From Siphlonurus alternatus (lineage: Eukaryota > Arthropoda > Insecta > Ephemeroptera > Siphlonuridae), in the NCBI GenBank assembly GCA_949825025.1, contig OX463783.1:16775628-16839627 (forward strand): 64,000 bases of DNA, given 5' to 3'. Shown piece after piece: positions 1 through 12,320 of this stretch. Within the stretch, counting starts at the first letter, position 1. Every line of letters starts with the position of its first letter. The notes beneath the pieces were generated by a model that saw only the letters and a list, made by a program, of their open reading frames with translations, did not search any database and was not told where the DNA came from. The translations under genes were made by a program, and so were the position numbers.

Positions 1-1276
1 CGCAAGATTTTCTCCTTCTTTGACTTCTCGATCTGTAAGGCCTTGCTGGCTATTCCTATCCTTTCCCTTTTAAAAATGTATGTATAGTATATATCACCAC
101 CAATATGGTTTATTTTACTTTTATTTAATAATTACATTATATGATTGAATATTAATTAAAAAAAAGGTAGAATTCATGGTTAATTATTTTGTAATGACTC
201 AAAATGTTACATGATGCACTGTAATAGTACTTAAAAATATAATTCAGATTGAAAAAATATGTTACTTTTTTATTCCATGTGCCTAATCTGTATGTCTATT
301 CTAGAGTATATAGAGCCTATAGACAGGGACGGAGTGCGGACAGGAAAGGCCGGAGACCATTCACCCTTGTGTCCTCTATGGTGCCCAACAACGCTTAGGG
401 TGAAAGGAGTATTAACTTCTAAGTGTTTAGGATAGAAAAAGAAGTGGCTGTAGCCTTATGTCAGATACTCTAAAGCTGAGAAATCAGTTGTTAACATTAC
501 AACGAAAGCAACAACTTTTGCAATATAATAAACAAGATATATTGTGGCTTTTGAAATACATATGCAGCCTCTTTCTGTTTAAAATATAAAATTTATTTAT
601 TAATTTTACTGTAAACAATTTCAATGTGGTTTTTCTGTTTAATTAAAATTATCTACTTCCCCATAATTATAATGAAAACATGACGTGATAAAAGTTACGT
701 AATTATACTAATTATCAATGCTGCTGCCAATGTTCATATAATTAATAATTAATTAATTAATTGTGACTGCTTCTTAATATAATTTGAAAATTTTGTATGT
801 AGAAATTGAAAACCGTTATTTAGTTTTTATATAATATTTTATTAAATTTGCATTCATTAACAACATAAGAATTACAAAAATCCTCCAATTTTAGTACAAC
901 ATGTTATCATACAATAGAGTACACTGAGTACTGTACAATAACTTTTTATGAGAGGATTATTCAATTTTTTTTTTATATTTTTTTTTTCAGTTTCCATGAT
1001 TCCCTTAGCCAAGATGGATTAATATAGAGGCTAGAGAGGTTTGGAAAGTACCTATAAAATCTTAAGTAAAGCTTGGTCGAGTCCACTAAGTTCAAGTTCT
1101 ATATTGAATCCATTATACTTAGAATGGATTAATTAGTAAAAGTAATACTTCCCATCTATTTTGGTACTTTATTGGGGAAGAAGGAACAACAACTGCCTGC
1201 ATGGTTTCCCCCTCCCAATGCTCTCAAATACTATAAGTAACCAGAACGTAGCTTTCTGCACGTATTAAATTCTCAA

Positions 1277-2675
1277 ATGGAGAACAAATCTAACGTGATT
1301 TTGTCATTCTTACGTTAGTGTTGTTGGCTGCATTTGAATGCATTGGCGGGCAAGGTTGTGCCTCCGACTGCTGGTATGTGCCTCATCGATGCTGTAAAGG
1401 TAAGTTGATATAAAAGAAAGGATCGGGTGGCCTCCCAACCTCTCAAAAGAAATTACTTTTGTCAAATATTTTTTTTTCATATTAAATTGATCCATGGGAG
1501 GTGATTTATGGTATCCTACATCATGCAATTGCGGACCATCCTTACTAAGATTTCCATAGTTCCCTAATTTGTTAATTGTCATACACATTTTATTTAAGAA
1601 GCTTCTGAACCCATATGAGTCCAAATATACACTCTTCGCCTCTGAAAAGTTCCCTTGCCTTGTTAATCACAATGCCTTGGATTATACTTACCAAAGATTA
1701 TTAACAAGGCTGAAGATGGGAACTTTTCAGAGTCATGTAGTGTACATATACGGAAATCTAGTGTAAAAAATCTACAGTACAGTTCATGGTTTAAGAATTG
1801 ACCCTTAATTAGATTATATAGGTGGATATTTTTTATCAGAATAAATTTATAACAATATTATTTAATTGTATCAACTTGTCATACTGAAAAGTATATATAT
1901 TTTTTTTTTCAGCGGCTCCCCTAAGATGTGAATTACCATTCACTGCAGACAACGGCAGGGTGGAATGGCTGAGGAACGAGGATGTTGTTTACATTTGTAA
2001 CGAAGGTTACATGTTACAAGGAAGTGCAATCAGACATTGTCGTAGCACCGGAAGTTTGGAGCCTCGTGAAAATCAACGTTGTGTGAAACCAGGTATGTTT
2101 ATTGTCTATTTTCTTATTTTTTGCTTCATGTTTTTAGATTGTTCTGACTTGTGAGTAAAATTATCAAATAAATAAAAATTCACAAAAAGAAATAATATTT
2201 ATGGCATAAATTTTCATATATAGTATAACAGATCTTACAGTTAGTTTACCTCTAGACAGTTCAGTCTAGACTAAATGGCGCCGGATATCAGCCAATGAAA
2301 AGGCTAGAATGACTGTTGGCCACCTTTTCATTGGCTGATATATCTGGCGCCGTCTAGTCTACTGAACTGTCTAGAGGTAAACTAAGATCTGTTATACTGT
2401 ACTGAAGTTCATTTTCATTTAAAATAATAATGCTAAGTAATTGTAATGCATAATATGAAGCTCTTCAAATCAAAATAGCATGTCATTCAGAGACAGATAT
2501 CTAAATGAAAATAAGAATCTAACTTTTAAAGTGGATATTTAAGGGAGTTTCAGCCTATATCTCATAATATTGCTATAATATATATATTATTATGTAAATT
2601 TTTTCAGGTGATGTTGCGTCTCCAACCACTCAGCCTTCAGAAGATTATTATGGTTTCACTTTCGAACATGCCTAG
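1277..2675 (+). pseudogene. Secreted single-CCP protein gene, copy A, broken in exon 1
   Basis: Exons are 1277-1399, 1913-2092 and 2608-2675, defined by GTAAGT, TTTTTCAG and GTATGT signals and by the intact duplicate at 55609-57015. Exon 1 would encode the signal peptide and a Cys-rich N-terminus. Relative to the duplicate it carries 5 extra bases (CGTTA, about 1312-1317), which bring a TAG in at codon 14. No other in-frame ATG precedes the splice donor. Exon 2 remains an open CCP exon with four Cys and the family motif EWLRNEDVVYIC. Exon 3 encodes a short tail with no membrane helix. The break could be a sequencing error, but as read this copy cannot make a secreted product. Confidence 0.8.
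2222..2399. mobile_element. Foldback MITE in intron 2 of the CCP pseudogene
   Basis: The left arm starting AGTATAACAGATCTTA is the reverse complement of the right arm ending at 2399, and pairing continues through CTCTAGACAGTTCAG into a short loop. The duplicated copy sits at 56558-56736. No coding capacity. Confidence 0.85.
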
Positions 2676-3523
2676 TGTAATGTTATATATTTAGTTAATG
2701 TTATAACTAATATACTCAGTAATTTTAAGATACAGTTAAATGTAATTATTATTTTTCTTATGAATTTGTACTGTTTATTGTTATCAATGATGCATGACTA
2801 CACCTCTTGTTATGTAGAATGTTACCCAAGTTCTGTGTAATTAAGATTTTTGGAATAATATCTTTTAAATTACTTAAAAAGCTGTTTATAGATTCTGTAG
2901 GTGCTACATTGATCCCTCAGAAATAAATTTATTAATTATGCATTTCATATTATCTATAATCTAACACATAACCTAGTAATTCAAACAATTCAAATTAATA
3001 TAATTACATTTTTTTAATATAATATTATTATAATTATTCACCATTACACAATATGCATATAATTATTGGGCTATTCCTATATAATCAATACATTTATTGT
3101 ATTAATAAAATATATTAGTAAAATTAAAACAGATTTTATTTTTGTCCTGGTTAATAATAAGAAAAATTAATATAAATTATAAATCAGTTTCAAATTATGT
3201 CTATGTAATGAACTACATGTATAAATATGTTAAATAAAGATTAAGGAAAACATATGGTAACAATTATTATCTGAAGAATAAGTTGTTTAAATTTTTAAAC
3301 AGGAAAAGTTATTATGTTTTGTGGTTTTTGAAATAAACACGCAGTCTTTCTGTTCCGTTTATATAATATAAAAATTAAATAAATATTATAAAATTATGCC
3401 AGATTTATGAAATTGATTTATTATTTGTACAATATACTATGATTTTTCTCTTTTATTATAAACTACTTCCCTCTACCTCCCCATTTGCAAACACACAGCG
3501 ACAAAAATTTCTTAACTATCAAT

Positions 3524-3684
3524 GGGGGCATTCACAAAGTAATTTAATCCCCAATTTATCCTCGATTTTTATCCTGGGTGCTAAACCAGGGGCTAATCAT
3601 TCCCGTGATTTAGCACCATGTTTAGCACCCGGGATAAAAATTGAGGATAAAGTGGGGGTTAAATTGCTTTGTGAATTCCTCCCA
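3524..3684. mobile_element. Foldback MITE with GGGGGCATTCACAAAG ends
   Basis: Terminal inverted repeats GGGGGCATTCACAAAG and CTTTGTGAATTCCTCCC flank an internal palindrome (CTCGATTTTTATCC / GGATAAAAATTGAGG). The same element in copy B of the duplication is 58095-58263, with a longer loop. A related family with similar ends (GGGGCATTCACAAAG) occurs at 13217-13359 and 49188-49325. Confidence 0.8.
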
Positions 3685-4171
3685 ATGTTGCTAACTTCGA
3701 TATAATTTTAAAATCACGCCGTGTAGAAAGACCTAATTATAATTACAACTCACAAAGTATTATATACGTCCTCCAAAGTGAGAAAGTAAATTATGTTAAT
3801 AATTTATTTTTCAGTTGAATATAATGTACATTTTTTATTTGAATACTTTGACATCGATCTATGTATTATAGCTAACCGTTTTTTTTTTTCTTTCTTTTTT
3901 TTTTTCTTCTTTTTGTCATGTCTATACCTTTAATGATTCGTCTGCTAGCTTGCTATTATAATGGACCATCGAGTGATCCGTTGATGTATATAAACAAATT
4001 GTACGGTTTAAATAAAATCATTTGATATCTTATTAATTATAATAATGAATTTACAAAGAAATGTCAAAGAAAAAGTTTATATTGTAATAGTAATAAAATA
4101 ATAATATGGTAAATTATTTGTTAATTAGGTTATGTAATACAATATATAATGTAAAGGGAAGTTGCACAAAA

Positions 4172-5277
4172 ACAAGATGAAATGTCTAAATTGTTGTTTT
4201 CATGTGCTTGCAACAATGTCTAGAAATCACACTTAATTGCCATGGCCTTCATATGGTAATATTAAACGTAGAAATTAAGAGATGTTAAATTTTCTATTGT
4301 CAAATTTGCAAAGGCATGCGTGTTTAAATAAATATGTTCTCCTTGTAATGACTTCGAAAGCGATTTATCTTTGTGATAAGCTGTTTGGTTAAGAGCTCTC
4401 CGCAGTTCACTAATCTGAGCATGCAGCATGTTATTAAAACATGATATTTTTAAGGCATACACGCCTAAGGTTCAAAGAGGGTTATATAGTGATAATTAAG
4501 GAGCAACGTAAATTTTACTTCAAACGGTTACCCATCCATGTACATCCAACCTTTTTATCAAACCGCACACCCTTTAATCCATCGTATTGTATTATTCATT
4601 TTATTTCAGTATTTATTTTAGTCCCTGTAAATAATGCATTTTAATCGTTATTCAATATTATGTCTTCAATTAATTGTATTCTTTAATACATAGAAATTTT
4701 AATTGTAAAACTTTTACAGATGTGAAAACTGAAATGTCAAAGATGTTATGTATTATTCAACCTAAATAAAAACAGTAATATATATATAAAACCCAAAAAT
4801 ATATAAATAATAAAAAACTGAATATTCCTGAATTATATTTTTTATATTATAGTTCCTAGTTTATGACACCAAATTTAACGCAGATATATATTTGGTTCAT
4901 GACAATCTCATAATTTTTTAATTTAATTTCAATAATTATGGTTTTTCATCAATTAATAAATCCTTAATTTATATTATCACATACAAAAGTGGAATATATA
5001 AATTTATAGTATAACAGGAGTTACAAGTTTCAATAAAAAATACACTTAATATGAATAATGTAAGCATCATGTAATATATGAACAGTAAAATTATCTAATT
5101 TTTAAAACGTACAAATTAGCCTAAATGTTACTATTTTGTAACGCATTACTTTTTCAAGTGACGACATGACACAGGACATTCATCGAACCGCAATGTCCCG
5201 CTCTTCCTGTGTTAACTAAAAACATCGATTCCTGTTGCATCTCTTGTGTCTAATCATAGCTATGTTATAGTCTTAAC
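4172..5277. other. Non-coding A+T-rich spacer
   Basis: I see no supported exon. Open frames here (for example around 4262-4644) are short, have no family similarity and no splice context. The last ~60 bases are the 5' flank of the gene starting at 5278. Confidence 0.6.
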
Positions 5278-8200
5278 ATGTTGCTCCGAGTTGCTTTGGT
5301 TGCAGTGATCCTGATTATCTCAGTGTCATGTCAAAATAGACAAGGTAAGTTAAGAATGAGAAGTGTTACTCATAAAGAAGGTATACAGAAATATGACCAG
5401 GGTTCTAATAACGCTATATAAATATGGTTAGTTTTATTGCAATAGCCTGACGCTGAACATATGGTTATGTAATGAGAATATTGATTATCTTTCTTCATGA
5501 ATCGTATCACCTATACAATAAAATTCATTTTTTATTACTTCTTATTATATTCTATGTTATGCCCAAATTGTATCGAGGTCGAGCGTGGTGCAGTGCATTG
5601 ACCGGTTCTCGTTATATCACCCGAAGTCAGGCTACGTCGAGCGTGGTTAGTACTTGGATGGGTGACCGTTTCAAGTAAAAAATACACTGCTCCCTCCCTG
5701 GGGTAAATTCGTCTCGCTTTCCACCCAGTGCAGTGATGCACTTGTGTGTGGTTCCCCAGGCTTTGGACATTGCTTTGGTCCATTGAGAAAAAGTAGAGGT
5801 GTCCGTCCTGACTGAGGTTTTCCACGGTTCCCTCAGTCTCACCTCAGCGAATGCTGGGACGCGTATCAGGCCGTGGCATCCGTTCCCTACCTTATACCCA
5901 TTACCCCGCTGCGAGCTGTAAATGGGTGTATCCTTGTAAAAAAAAATAATAATAATATTTTTTTAAATACATTCTATTATTTATACAGGGTCGGACTGGG
6001 TTCAAAAAAGCCTACTGAGAAAACACTAGTACGGACCCATATCAAGGGCTTACTTGACCCTGTGGGGGCCTACTTTTAACGTTGTAGGGGTCTCCCAGCC
6101 GAGGGGGCCTACTGAGCGATCGCTCACCAACTCTTATGGTCAGTCCGAGCCTGATTATATATATGAATTATAGTACCTTAAAATGGTCAACATACATGAA
6201 AAAATTTTACTACAGAAATGAATAGATGGCACCAAATTATGCTACTCTGAATTTTTTCACATTTTTTTGAAACCCGGAACTATTTTTAAATAATTATTGA
6301 AAGTCCTGTGATTTCAGTTGGCACCCCTGCAGCCTTAATAAAAAGGATAGAGACTGGACGCCTATTGACGCCTCCAGGGGGCGTGGCCGCACTTTCAATA
6401 ATTATTTAAAAATAGTTCTGGGTTTCAAAAAAATCTAAAAGAATTCAGAGTAGCATAATTTGGTACCCTCTATTCATTTCTGCAATAAAAAAATTTCATG
6501 TATGTTGTCCATTAGCCTGAATAAATAAAAATATTTCAGTTTTTTACTGTTAACTCGAGTTATAATGAAGTGTCCTTGTGAAGCTATATGAAAATCTCCA
6601 TATACTTAATGCAGCCAATTTAAAAAAAACAAAACATGATTATCATTGTTTCTATTAATTAAAAAAAAAATGAAAATAATCAAATTAATGTGTAATTTAT
6701 GGACTATAATCTTCACTCAAAAAAGGGCCCCTTTAGAATGTACCGAAACGCAGGAGAAAATATCTTTATTACCCTGAAATACTGCCAATTTTCACTCACA
6801 ATCAGCTATACGTGATCACTATTAGCTAATTAATAATTGTTTATTGGGTTAAAAATACATAGTTTGGAGGAAATATATAATAATAATAATAAATAAATAC
6901 CTAAAACCCAATGGTGATTGTAAAAGACGAGGAAATTCCTAATTTCCTTTGTATTATCCAGCAGAGAAATTTCACCATCATATCTTCTTTTGTATAGACA
7001 TTTCCTCCTTGTACATCAGAACATGCACCATATATTGAAAGTAGCCTCCATTAGATCCACCGCTTAAAGTAAAGTGCGCGCTAGAAAAAAAAGTTGAGTT
7101 AGTATTTTCTAAAAATAGTTCAAGTAGTCCTCCATATCAAACCAAAATTCAAAAAATTCTATCTCAAATAGGTTTGCCAGAAAAAAATTGCAAAGTCAGA
7201 GTGAATGCGTCGCTTAACATGGGGCCTTACCTGACATAAACCCTCGAATATCTCGAAAAAATACACCGTTAGGTGGTATGAAAAAAATATAGTGATGTTC
7301 CATGACCCAAGCTTTAACCAAAAACCGATTAAAAATTTTTTCTCTCGAATCCATTTTTCCGTAAAAAAATAATAAAAAATCTTATGGGAATTAACATGGT
7401 AGATTTTCTTGATTTTTTTACGGAAAAATGGATTCGAGAGAATTTTTTTTTAATCGGTTTTTGGTTAAAGCTTGGGTCATAGAACATCACTATATTTTTT
7501 TCATACCACCTAACGGTGTATTTTTTCGAGATATTCGAGGGTTTTTGTCAGGTAAGGCCCCATGTTAAGCGACGCGTTCACGCTGACTTTGCAATTTTTT
7601 TCTGGCAAACCTATTTGAGATAGAATTTTTTGAATTTTGGTTTGATATGGAGGACTACTTGAACTATTTTTAGAAAATACTAACTCAACTTTTTTTTCTA
7701 GCGCGCACTTTACTTTAATTCCATACTGTCCTCACAGGCTCAAGGAAGAAATGCTATCTGTGCCCCTCACTGATCAGGTTTGAACACCTGAACTGCGCTC
7801 CTCAGGACGCTCCGGTCGGATGTCAGGGTGACATATATGGTGACATGTCCTTGCAAGTACGACTGTCGTGAAATTACATTGGAGTGCCAACCAAACGGGA
7901 GGTGGCTGCATCACCGATCTAGTGGACCACCGTGTGGACGTAAGATGAACTTGGTTGTGTGACATCTGGTGCCTTTATTATAATTATTATCTAATTTTAT
8001 ATGATTTAATATTTCCCTCTAAGGTGATTGAGTGTAGCACCGGTAGTTGGTAGCACTGACGTATCTTCACAATGTTAATTTTTGAATCTACAAATATGGA
8101 GTAATTTTGAACTTAGAGCTTAGCTGATTGCTGAAATGTCAAGATTATGAGTTTCTCTAGGGGACAGATTAAGTTTTTATGTCTTTCATTAAATAAAATT

Positions 8201-9014
8201 ATTTTTTAACATTTTAAAAAAAAAAGAATAAAAATCTTTTAAAAATTTTAAAAAAATAGTTTTATTTAAAGGCATAAAAACTTAATCTGTCCACTAGAGA
8301 AACTTATAATCTTGACATTTCAGCAATCAGCTATAAGCTCTAGGTTCAAAATTAATCCATATTTGTAGATTCAAAAATTAACATTGTGAAGATACATCAG
8401 TGCTACCAACTACTGGTGCTACACTCAATCACCTTAATGCAATGTTATTGTTGTTAAAAGGGTATGTAACCTATAAATTAATAAGTATTAACTCATTTCG
8501 ATGTTATATTATTTTTAAAAAAAATGATGACTTGTAAACATTAAATAAAAACTAAAATTCGTCTTCTATTTCACAGCCAACTTCTCGTACCGCAACCGCA
8601 GTATGGGTGACTATCGCTTCGCTTCTTACTTTTCCAAGCTCGGCTTGTACAAGTTCTCGTGCTCTCCTGGCCACCGGATGGTAGGCACCAGTGACGTCAC
8701 GTGTTCCAACAACGTGCTCAGCCAACCGTTCCCAGACTGCCAACGAGGTGAGACCAAAAGAATTTCTAGCCCAGATATAGTTTGAGAAATAATTTTTATT
8801 GAGTGCGATTCACGACGCAGTTAGCCAGGTTTTTAACCACGTTTAGCTTAACCACGTTTAACTATATCTATTTTACGTGTTAAACCACCTTAGTTAAACG
8901 AGGTTAAGTTAAAAGTTATTAGAAACCTGGCTAACTGCTTCGTGAATCGTACCCATTATTAATAAATGAAGACATTATTAATTTTTTACCCTCATATTAT
9001 ACTTAAATATATAT

Positions 9015-9097
<83 letters not shown>

Positions 9098-10402
9098 CAG
9101 ATATTTTCATATCATCAAATCAATAGTTTGGTGTATGTATCAGTTATTTATATGCATGTAAAATTGTATGTATGTACATATTATAGTTATAAAAAAAATG
9201 AATAACAAATTTTCGTCGCCTCAGAATATGTCATATAAACCACAATATTTTACAATTATAGACCTTTTGCTACATGTATATTAAGGCCTATAATCGCTTC
9301 AAAAAGTCGTGGTTTATACGACACCGAGGTGACGAACTTTTGATGAGGCAAACAGATTAGAAAATATCATGTTATCATATTCGGAAGGAAGAAACAACTT
9401 CCTTTAACATTCTAAATGTAAATATTAGTTTTGAAATTGTCGATGGATGTATATTCAGAACTGTAACATTAAACAAACAAATAAAAAATATCCCCTTTAA
9501 AATACATGGTAAAAAAATGAATTATATTTTAAAGAGTATTTGAAATTGTAACATTCAATTTTATTAGTAAAATAAATAGACGAAAAAATTGGTTATATAT
9601 ACTATATATTAGTTAATATCCCAATAAACACAGCTCTTTCGGTCCAATGCTGAGTCTATTGGGAGTTTACTGGGCCATCACTGGTCCAAACATTTTTTAC
9701 TCTCGTGTTTCCAGAGTGCAGTCCAATATGCTAGATATTAAATCATAATTCATCTTCAGATGTAGCATAATTTTTTTGCCCTTATTTGTTCTCATTATTT
9801 AAAGGCATAATTAAAGTTGCTTAAAAAATTATTGCTGGATTGATACAAATTTGCAATAGAAAATATTGGGTGCGATTCACGAAGCAGTTAGCTAGGTTTC
9901 TAACCACATTTAGCCTTACCACGTCTAACTATATCTGTTTTACGTGTTGAACCACCTTAGTTAAACGTGGTTAAGCTAAACGTGGTTAGAAACCTGGCTA
10001 ACTGCTTCGTGAATCGCGCCCATTGTTTACCCGATTTAAATTTTAAAATATGTGAAATTTTTTATTTCAGATGTTGCACCTGCCCGGTTGATGGTGACAG
10101 CATCAACAACATCATCAATAACAACAGCCAGATCAACAACAACAACAAAATCAACACCAACTAATGAAACCTCAAGGCAACGTTCATTAAATGGCATATT
10201 TGAAAGCGGAACTTTGAAACCTGGAACTCTCATCGAAAACTCATCACCTGAGAAAGAATACGTACGAAAGGAAATAGAAAATGAAATTACTGAAATAACT
10301 ATTGTAATTATTGTCATATCGGTAGTATTTGTGTTATGTGCTTCAGCTGTATTTATTTATATGATTGTTCAGTGTGTTAGAAACAATGAAAACACGAAGT
10401 AA
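5278..10402 (+). CDS. Two-CCP type I membrane protein gene, frameshifted in exon 2
   Basis: Exons are 5278-5344, 7738-7939, 8577-8747 and 10071-10402. Exon 1 encodes a hydrophobic signal peptide (MLLRVALVAVILIIS...). Exon 2 is a CCP-like Cys-rich domain ending in PPCG. Exon 3 is a second CCP (GLYKFSCSPGHRMVG...PFPDC). Exon 4 is a Thr/Ser-rich stalk, then a transmembrane helix (IIVISVVFVLCASAVFIYMIV) and a short basic tail. Every junction is phase 1, but exon 2 is 202 nt (3n+1). It enters in one frame and leaves in another, and both frames hit stops if followed through, so one extra base lies roughly between 7797 and 7880. This is either a real null mutation or an assembly error. Exon 3 resembles the CCP exon of the minus-strand gene at 60620-63576, so these two form a subfamily. 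Introns hold a SINE and several foldback elements. Confidence 0.7.
5565..5968 (+). mobile_element. 5S-rRNA-derived SINE (SINE3 type)
   Basis: The head resembles 5S rRNA, including its internal promoter: CCGGTTCTCGT, then TTAGTACTTGGATGGGTGACC at 5645-5665. The body has GAGGTTTTCCACGGTTCCCT and GCGAATGCTGGGAC, a core I know from insect SINEs. The 3' end is an A-rich (AAT)n tail near 5938-5960. It lies in intron 1 of the 5278 gene. The 5S part is diverged and truncated, so it is not a functional rRNA gene. Confidence 0.85.
5986..6153. mobile_element. Short TIR element (MITE), CAGGGTCGGACTGG ends
   Basis: Starts CAGGGTCGGACTGG and ends CAGTCCGAGCCTG, an imperfect inverted repeat. It has no coding capacity. 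The terminal sequence is of the kind seen in hAT-type MITEs; that assignment is inference. Confidence 0.65.
6182..6513. mobile_element. Foldback element, family with CATGTATGTTG ends
   Basis: Left arm AATGGTCAACATACATG pairs with right arm CATGTATGTTGTCCATT, and pairing continues through the GAATAGA...GCTACTCTGAATT segment. Related copies are 49462-49725 and 50975-51320, recognised by TTGCAATAAAA and the GAATAGA/TGGTGCAAA arms. Confidence 0.8.
7064..7718. mobile_element. Large foldback element next to a splice acceptor
   Basis: Roughly 300-bp arms: TTAAAGTAAAGTGCGCGCTAG at the left pairs with CTAGCGCGCACTTTACTTTAA at the right, and most of the interior pairs too. The right end lies 20 bp before exon 2 of the 5278 gene. 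A sister element of the same design (TTAAAGTAGAGTGAGCG ends) is at 52534-53188. Confidence 0.9.
8021..8435. mobile_element. Foldback element, AAGGTGATTGAGTGTAGCACC ends
   Basis: Nearly 200-bp arms pair from both ends (AAGGTGATTGAGTGTAGC / GCTACACTCAATCACCTT) to an A+T-rich loop around 8210-8240. It lies in the intron between exons 2 and 3 of the 5278 gene. Confidence 0.9.
8802..8953. mobile_element. MITE, GCGATTCACGAAGCAGTTAG family, copy 1
   Basis: Inverted ends (TGCGATTCACGACGCAGTTAG / CTAACTGCTTCGTGAATCG) around a palindromic interior (CCACGTTTAGCTTAACC / GGTTAAGTTAAAAG). Other copies are at 9868-10021, 24776-24930 and 59136-59270. Confidence 0.85.
9007..9092. repeat. (AT)n microsatellite
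   Basis: Almost uninterrupted AT dinucleotide repeat in the last intron of the 5278 gene. A shorter one is at 10826-10869. Confidence 0.95.
9868..10021. mobile_element. MITE, GCGATTCACGAAGCAGTTAG family, copy 2
   Basis: Ends GGGTGCGATTCACGAAGCAG and its complement CTGCTTCGTGAATCGCGCCC. The right end lies about 50 bp before the splice acceptor of exon 4 (10071). Confidence 0.88.
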
Positions 10403-10826
10403 ACCTTCTGAAATTACAATAATTTTATTTAAAAAATAAGTCAGGAATAATTTTACTAAAAGACTGCAGACCATTAGCTTGGCTTAGTGGTAAATTACTT
10501 ATGGAGTAGGTTGGGTAGGTGAAAATCATTCTCTCACCCGCCACAGCCGAACATGTCACAAGTCACAGCTCTGAAATTGGTAATGTGTTTAAAACAAAAC
10601 ATAATCAAATTCCATGTTCTTAGAAAAAGAATAAATGTTTATTTAACTTCTAGATCCCTCAAGCAGCCTCCTTACCTCAACTAAAGGTTAACTGTTAAGG
10701 ACACCCCCTGTATTTGCATGTATCTATCATTTAATATAATTATGATTTTTGTAGCTTTTCCTGACAGCCACCATTCAATGCATGCGTCTTGTTAATTTTG
10801 AATTTTCTTTTCTTTAAAGAGCTAGG

Positions 10827-10875
<49 letters not shown>

Positions 10876-12187
10876 AGGAAGGGAAAAAAGAAGAAAGGAA
10901 GATTACATTATTCAAGGAATCTTTGAATTTTCCACCCTGAATATGGGGCGTAAAGAGAAAGTAATCTTAATTTTTTTGCTATTCTTAGTTTCTCTTTTTG
11001 TTGTCAAGTATCATATTAAAACCCCAGGGAATGACTATATTTTGTATTTTTTTAAAGATTCTTGCCACTAGTGTAATTATTTTTTGATGGTAAAAAAATA
11101 TAAAATTTAGATCAGAACATAGAGAATAAAATTACTGTTCACTTTCTGAAGTAAAAAAAATAACTATATATTCAGTCCAGTTTTTGAGATGTTAATTTTT
11201 TTAGTTGAAAAAGATGCTGATTTGACTTGATTTGACTAATGGCTGCCAGATTTCTAATAATATTCTCTTTATTTTTATCCTGTATTAATATCTCAAAAAC
11301 TAGACAGACTTTTGCTTCATTATTTTTTTTTTTTTATTTTTTTTGCTGAATATTTATGTTATAATGTAAGGATGGTTTATTTGCAACAGTCTCGCAAACT
11401 TTAAAAAATTAAAACTTTGGCTGAACAATAATTTGCATAAAGAAACAATAAAATATATGTGTAAGATTATGTGATTATGTAATGTTTATTTCACATATGG
11501 TCAAATGTTTATCTACTTCCTGCTGAGTTGCAATTTGTCGCATGCCAGAGTAGGTGCAGGAAATAATTATTTCATAAAATAATTCCTGAATATTCCTATG
11601 TAGCCATATATATATGTTAGCGAGAAACCAGGATATCTGATAATTATACTTCATGATTCTAAAAAACAAGTTTAATAACCATGTAAGTATGTACTCTTGA
11701 AGTAAGCTTCAGCTGATGATCACAACCAGCTGTTGATTCAATTGTGGTTATTTCCATCCCGTCTATATACGGATTCGCGTCATTGATATTTTCTATTATT
11801 CAGTTAGAAATTTCTAAGTGCGGTTTTTATAAACGTAATTTATTACTCTTCTAATAAACTTGATTTCTCATTATTTGCCTATAGATTAGTATAAAAATTA
11901 TCAATGAGTTGGAAAATTGGAATAAATATAAATAGAGTGTGACTATTTATTTAATTTGTTTCAAAATTAAATCTAAAAATGAAATTAAAGATTTTACGAA
12001 CTTTTGCATGCACATTTGCAAAAGAACGATATCATAATAAGATTTTTCTCCCTGGTATTTTAAAAATTAACGTAATAAATTGTTATTAAAATTATGTTTC
12101 AATTAATATATGTAATATGATATGTAATGAAGATATCATAGCTGTAATATATACCAGGGAATGAACTGTTCCCTGTATATAAATATA
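10403..12187. other. Intergenic A+T-rich spacer, no gene seen
   Basis: It holds an (AT)n tract at 10826-10869 and purine-rich runs just after it. I find no CCP exon, no signal-peptide exon and no clear inverted repeat. Confidence 0.6.
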
Positions 12188-12320
12188 CTATAATAGTAGA
12201 TAGGTTTTAGCGGTTACGTGGTTTCATGATTAACTGAGTAACCTGCTCCGCAGGTTACTCAGTTACTCATTTGCTCATGAAACCGCGTAACCGCTAAAAA
12301 CCTATCTACTTATAATAGTA
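12188..12320. mobile_element. Short foldback element upstream of a CCP gene
   Basis: TAGATAGGTTTTAGCGGTTACG pairs with CGTAACCGCTAAAAACCTATCTA. The centre contains CTGAGTAACCTGC / GCAGGTTACTCAG, so almost the whole element is one hairpin. Confidence 0.85.

Larger units (their letters stand above)
1..4171. repeat. Segmental duplication, copy A (left end cut by window start)
   Basis: This block matches 54336-58772 almost base for base, apart from small indels and substitutions. The match begins at the first base of the window, so the duplication may extend further left. It ends near 4171, after the shared stretch GGGAAGTTGCACAA. It contains a whole CCP gene copy (here broken) and two foldback elements that are also in copy B, so those insertions predate the duplication. 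A 210-bp MITE present only in copy B (57218-57427) postdates it. Confidence 0.95.

Noticed and set aside
990..1060. Possible extra upstream exon after a TTTTTTTCAG tract in the duplicated block
   Set aside because: The frame after the AG is quickly stopped and no partner donor is present in either duplicate.
5565..5690. Functional 5S rRNA gene
   Set aside because: The 5S-like part is diverged, lacks the proper 3' half and terminator, and continues into a SINE body with an A-rich tail.
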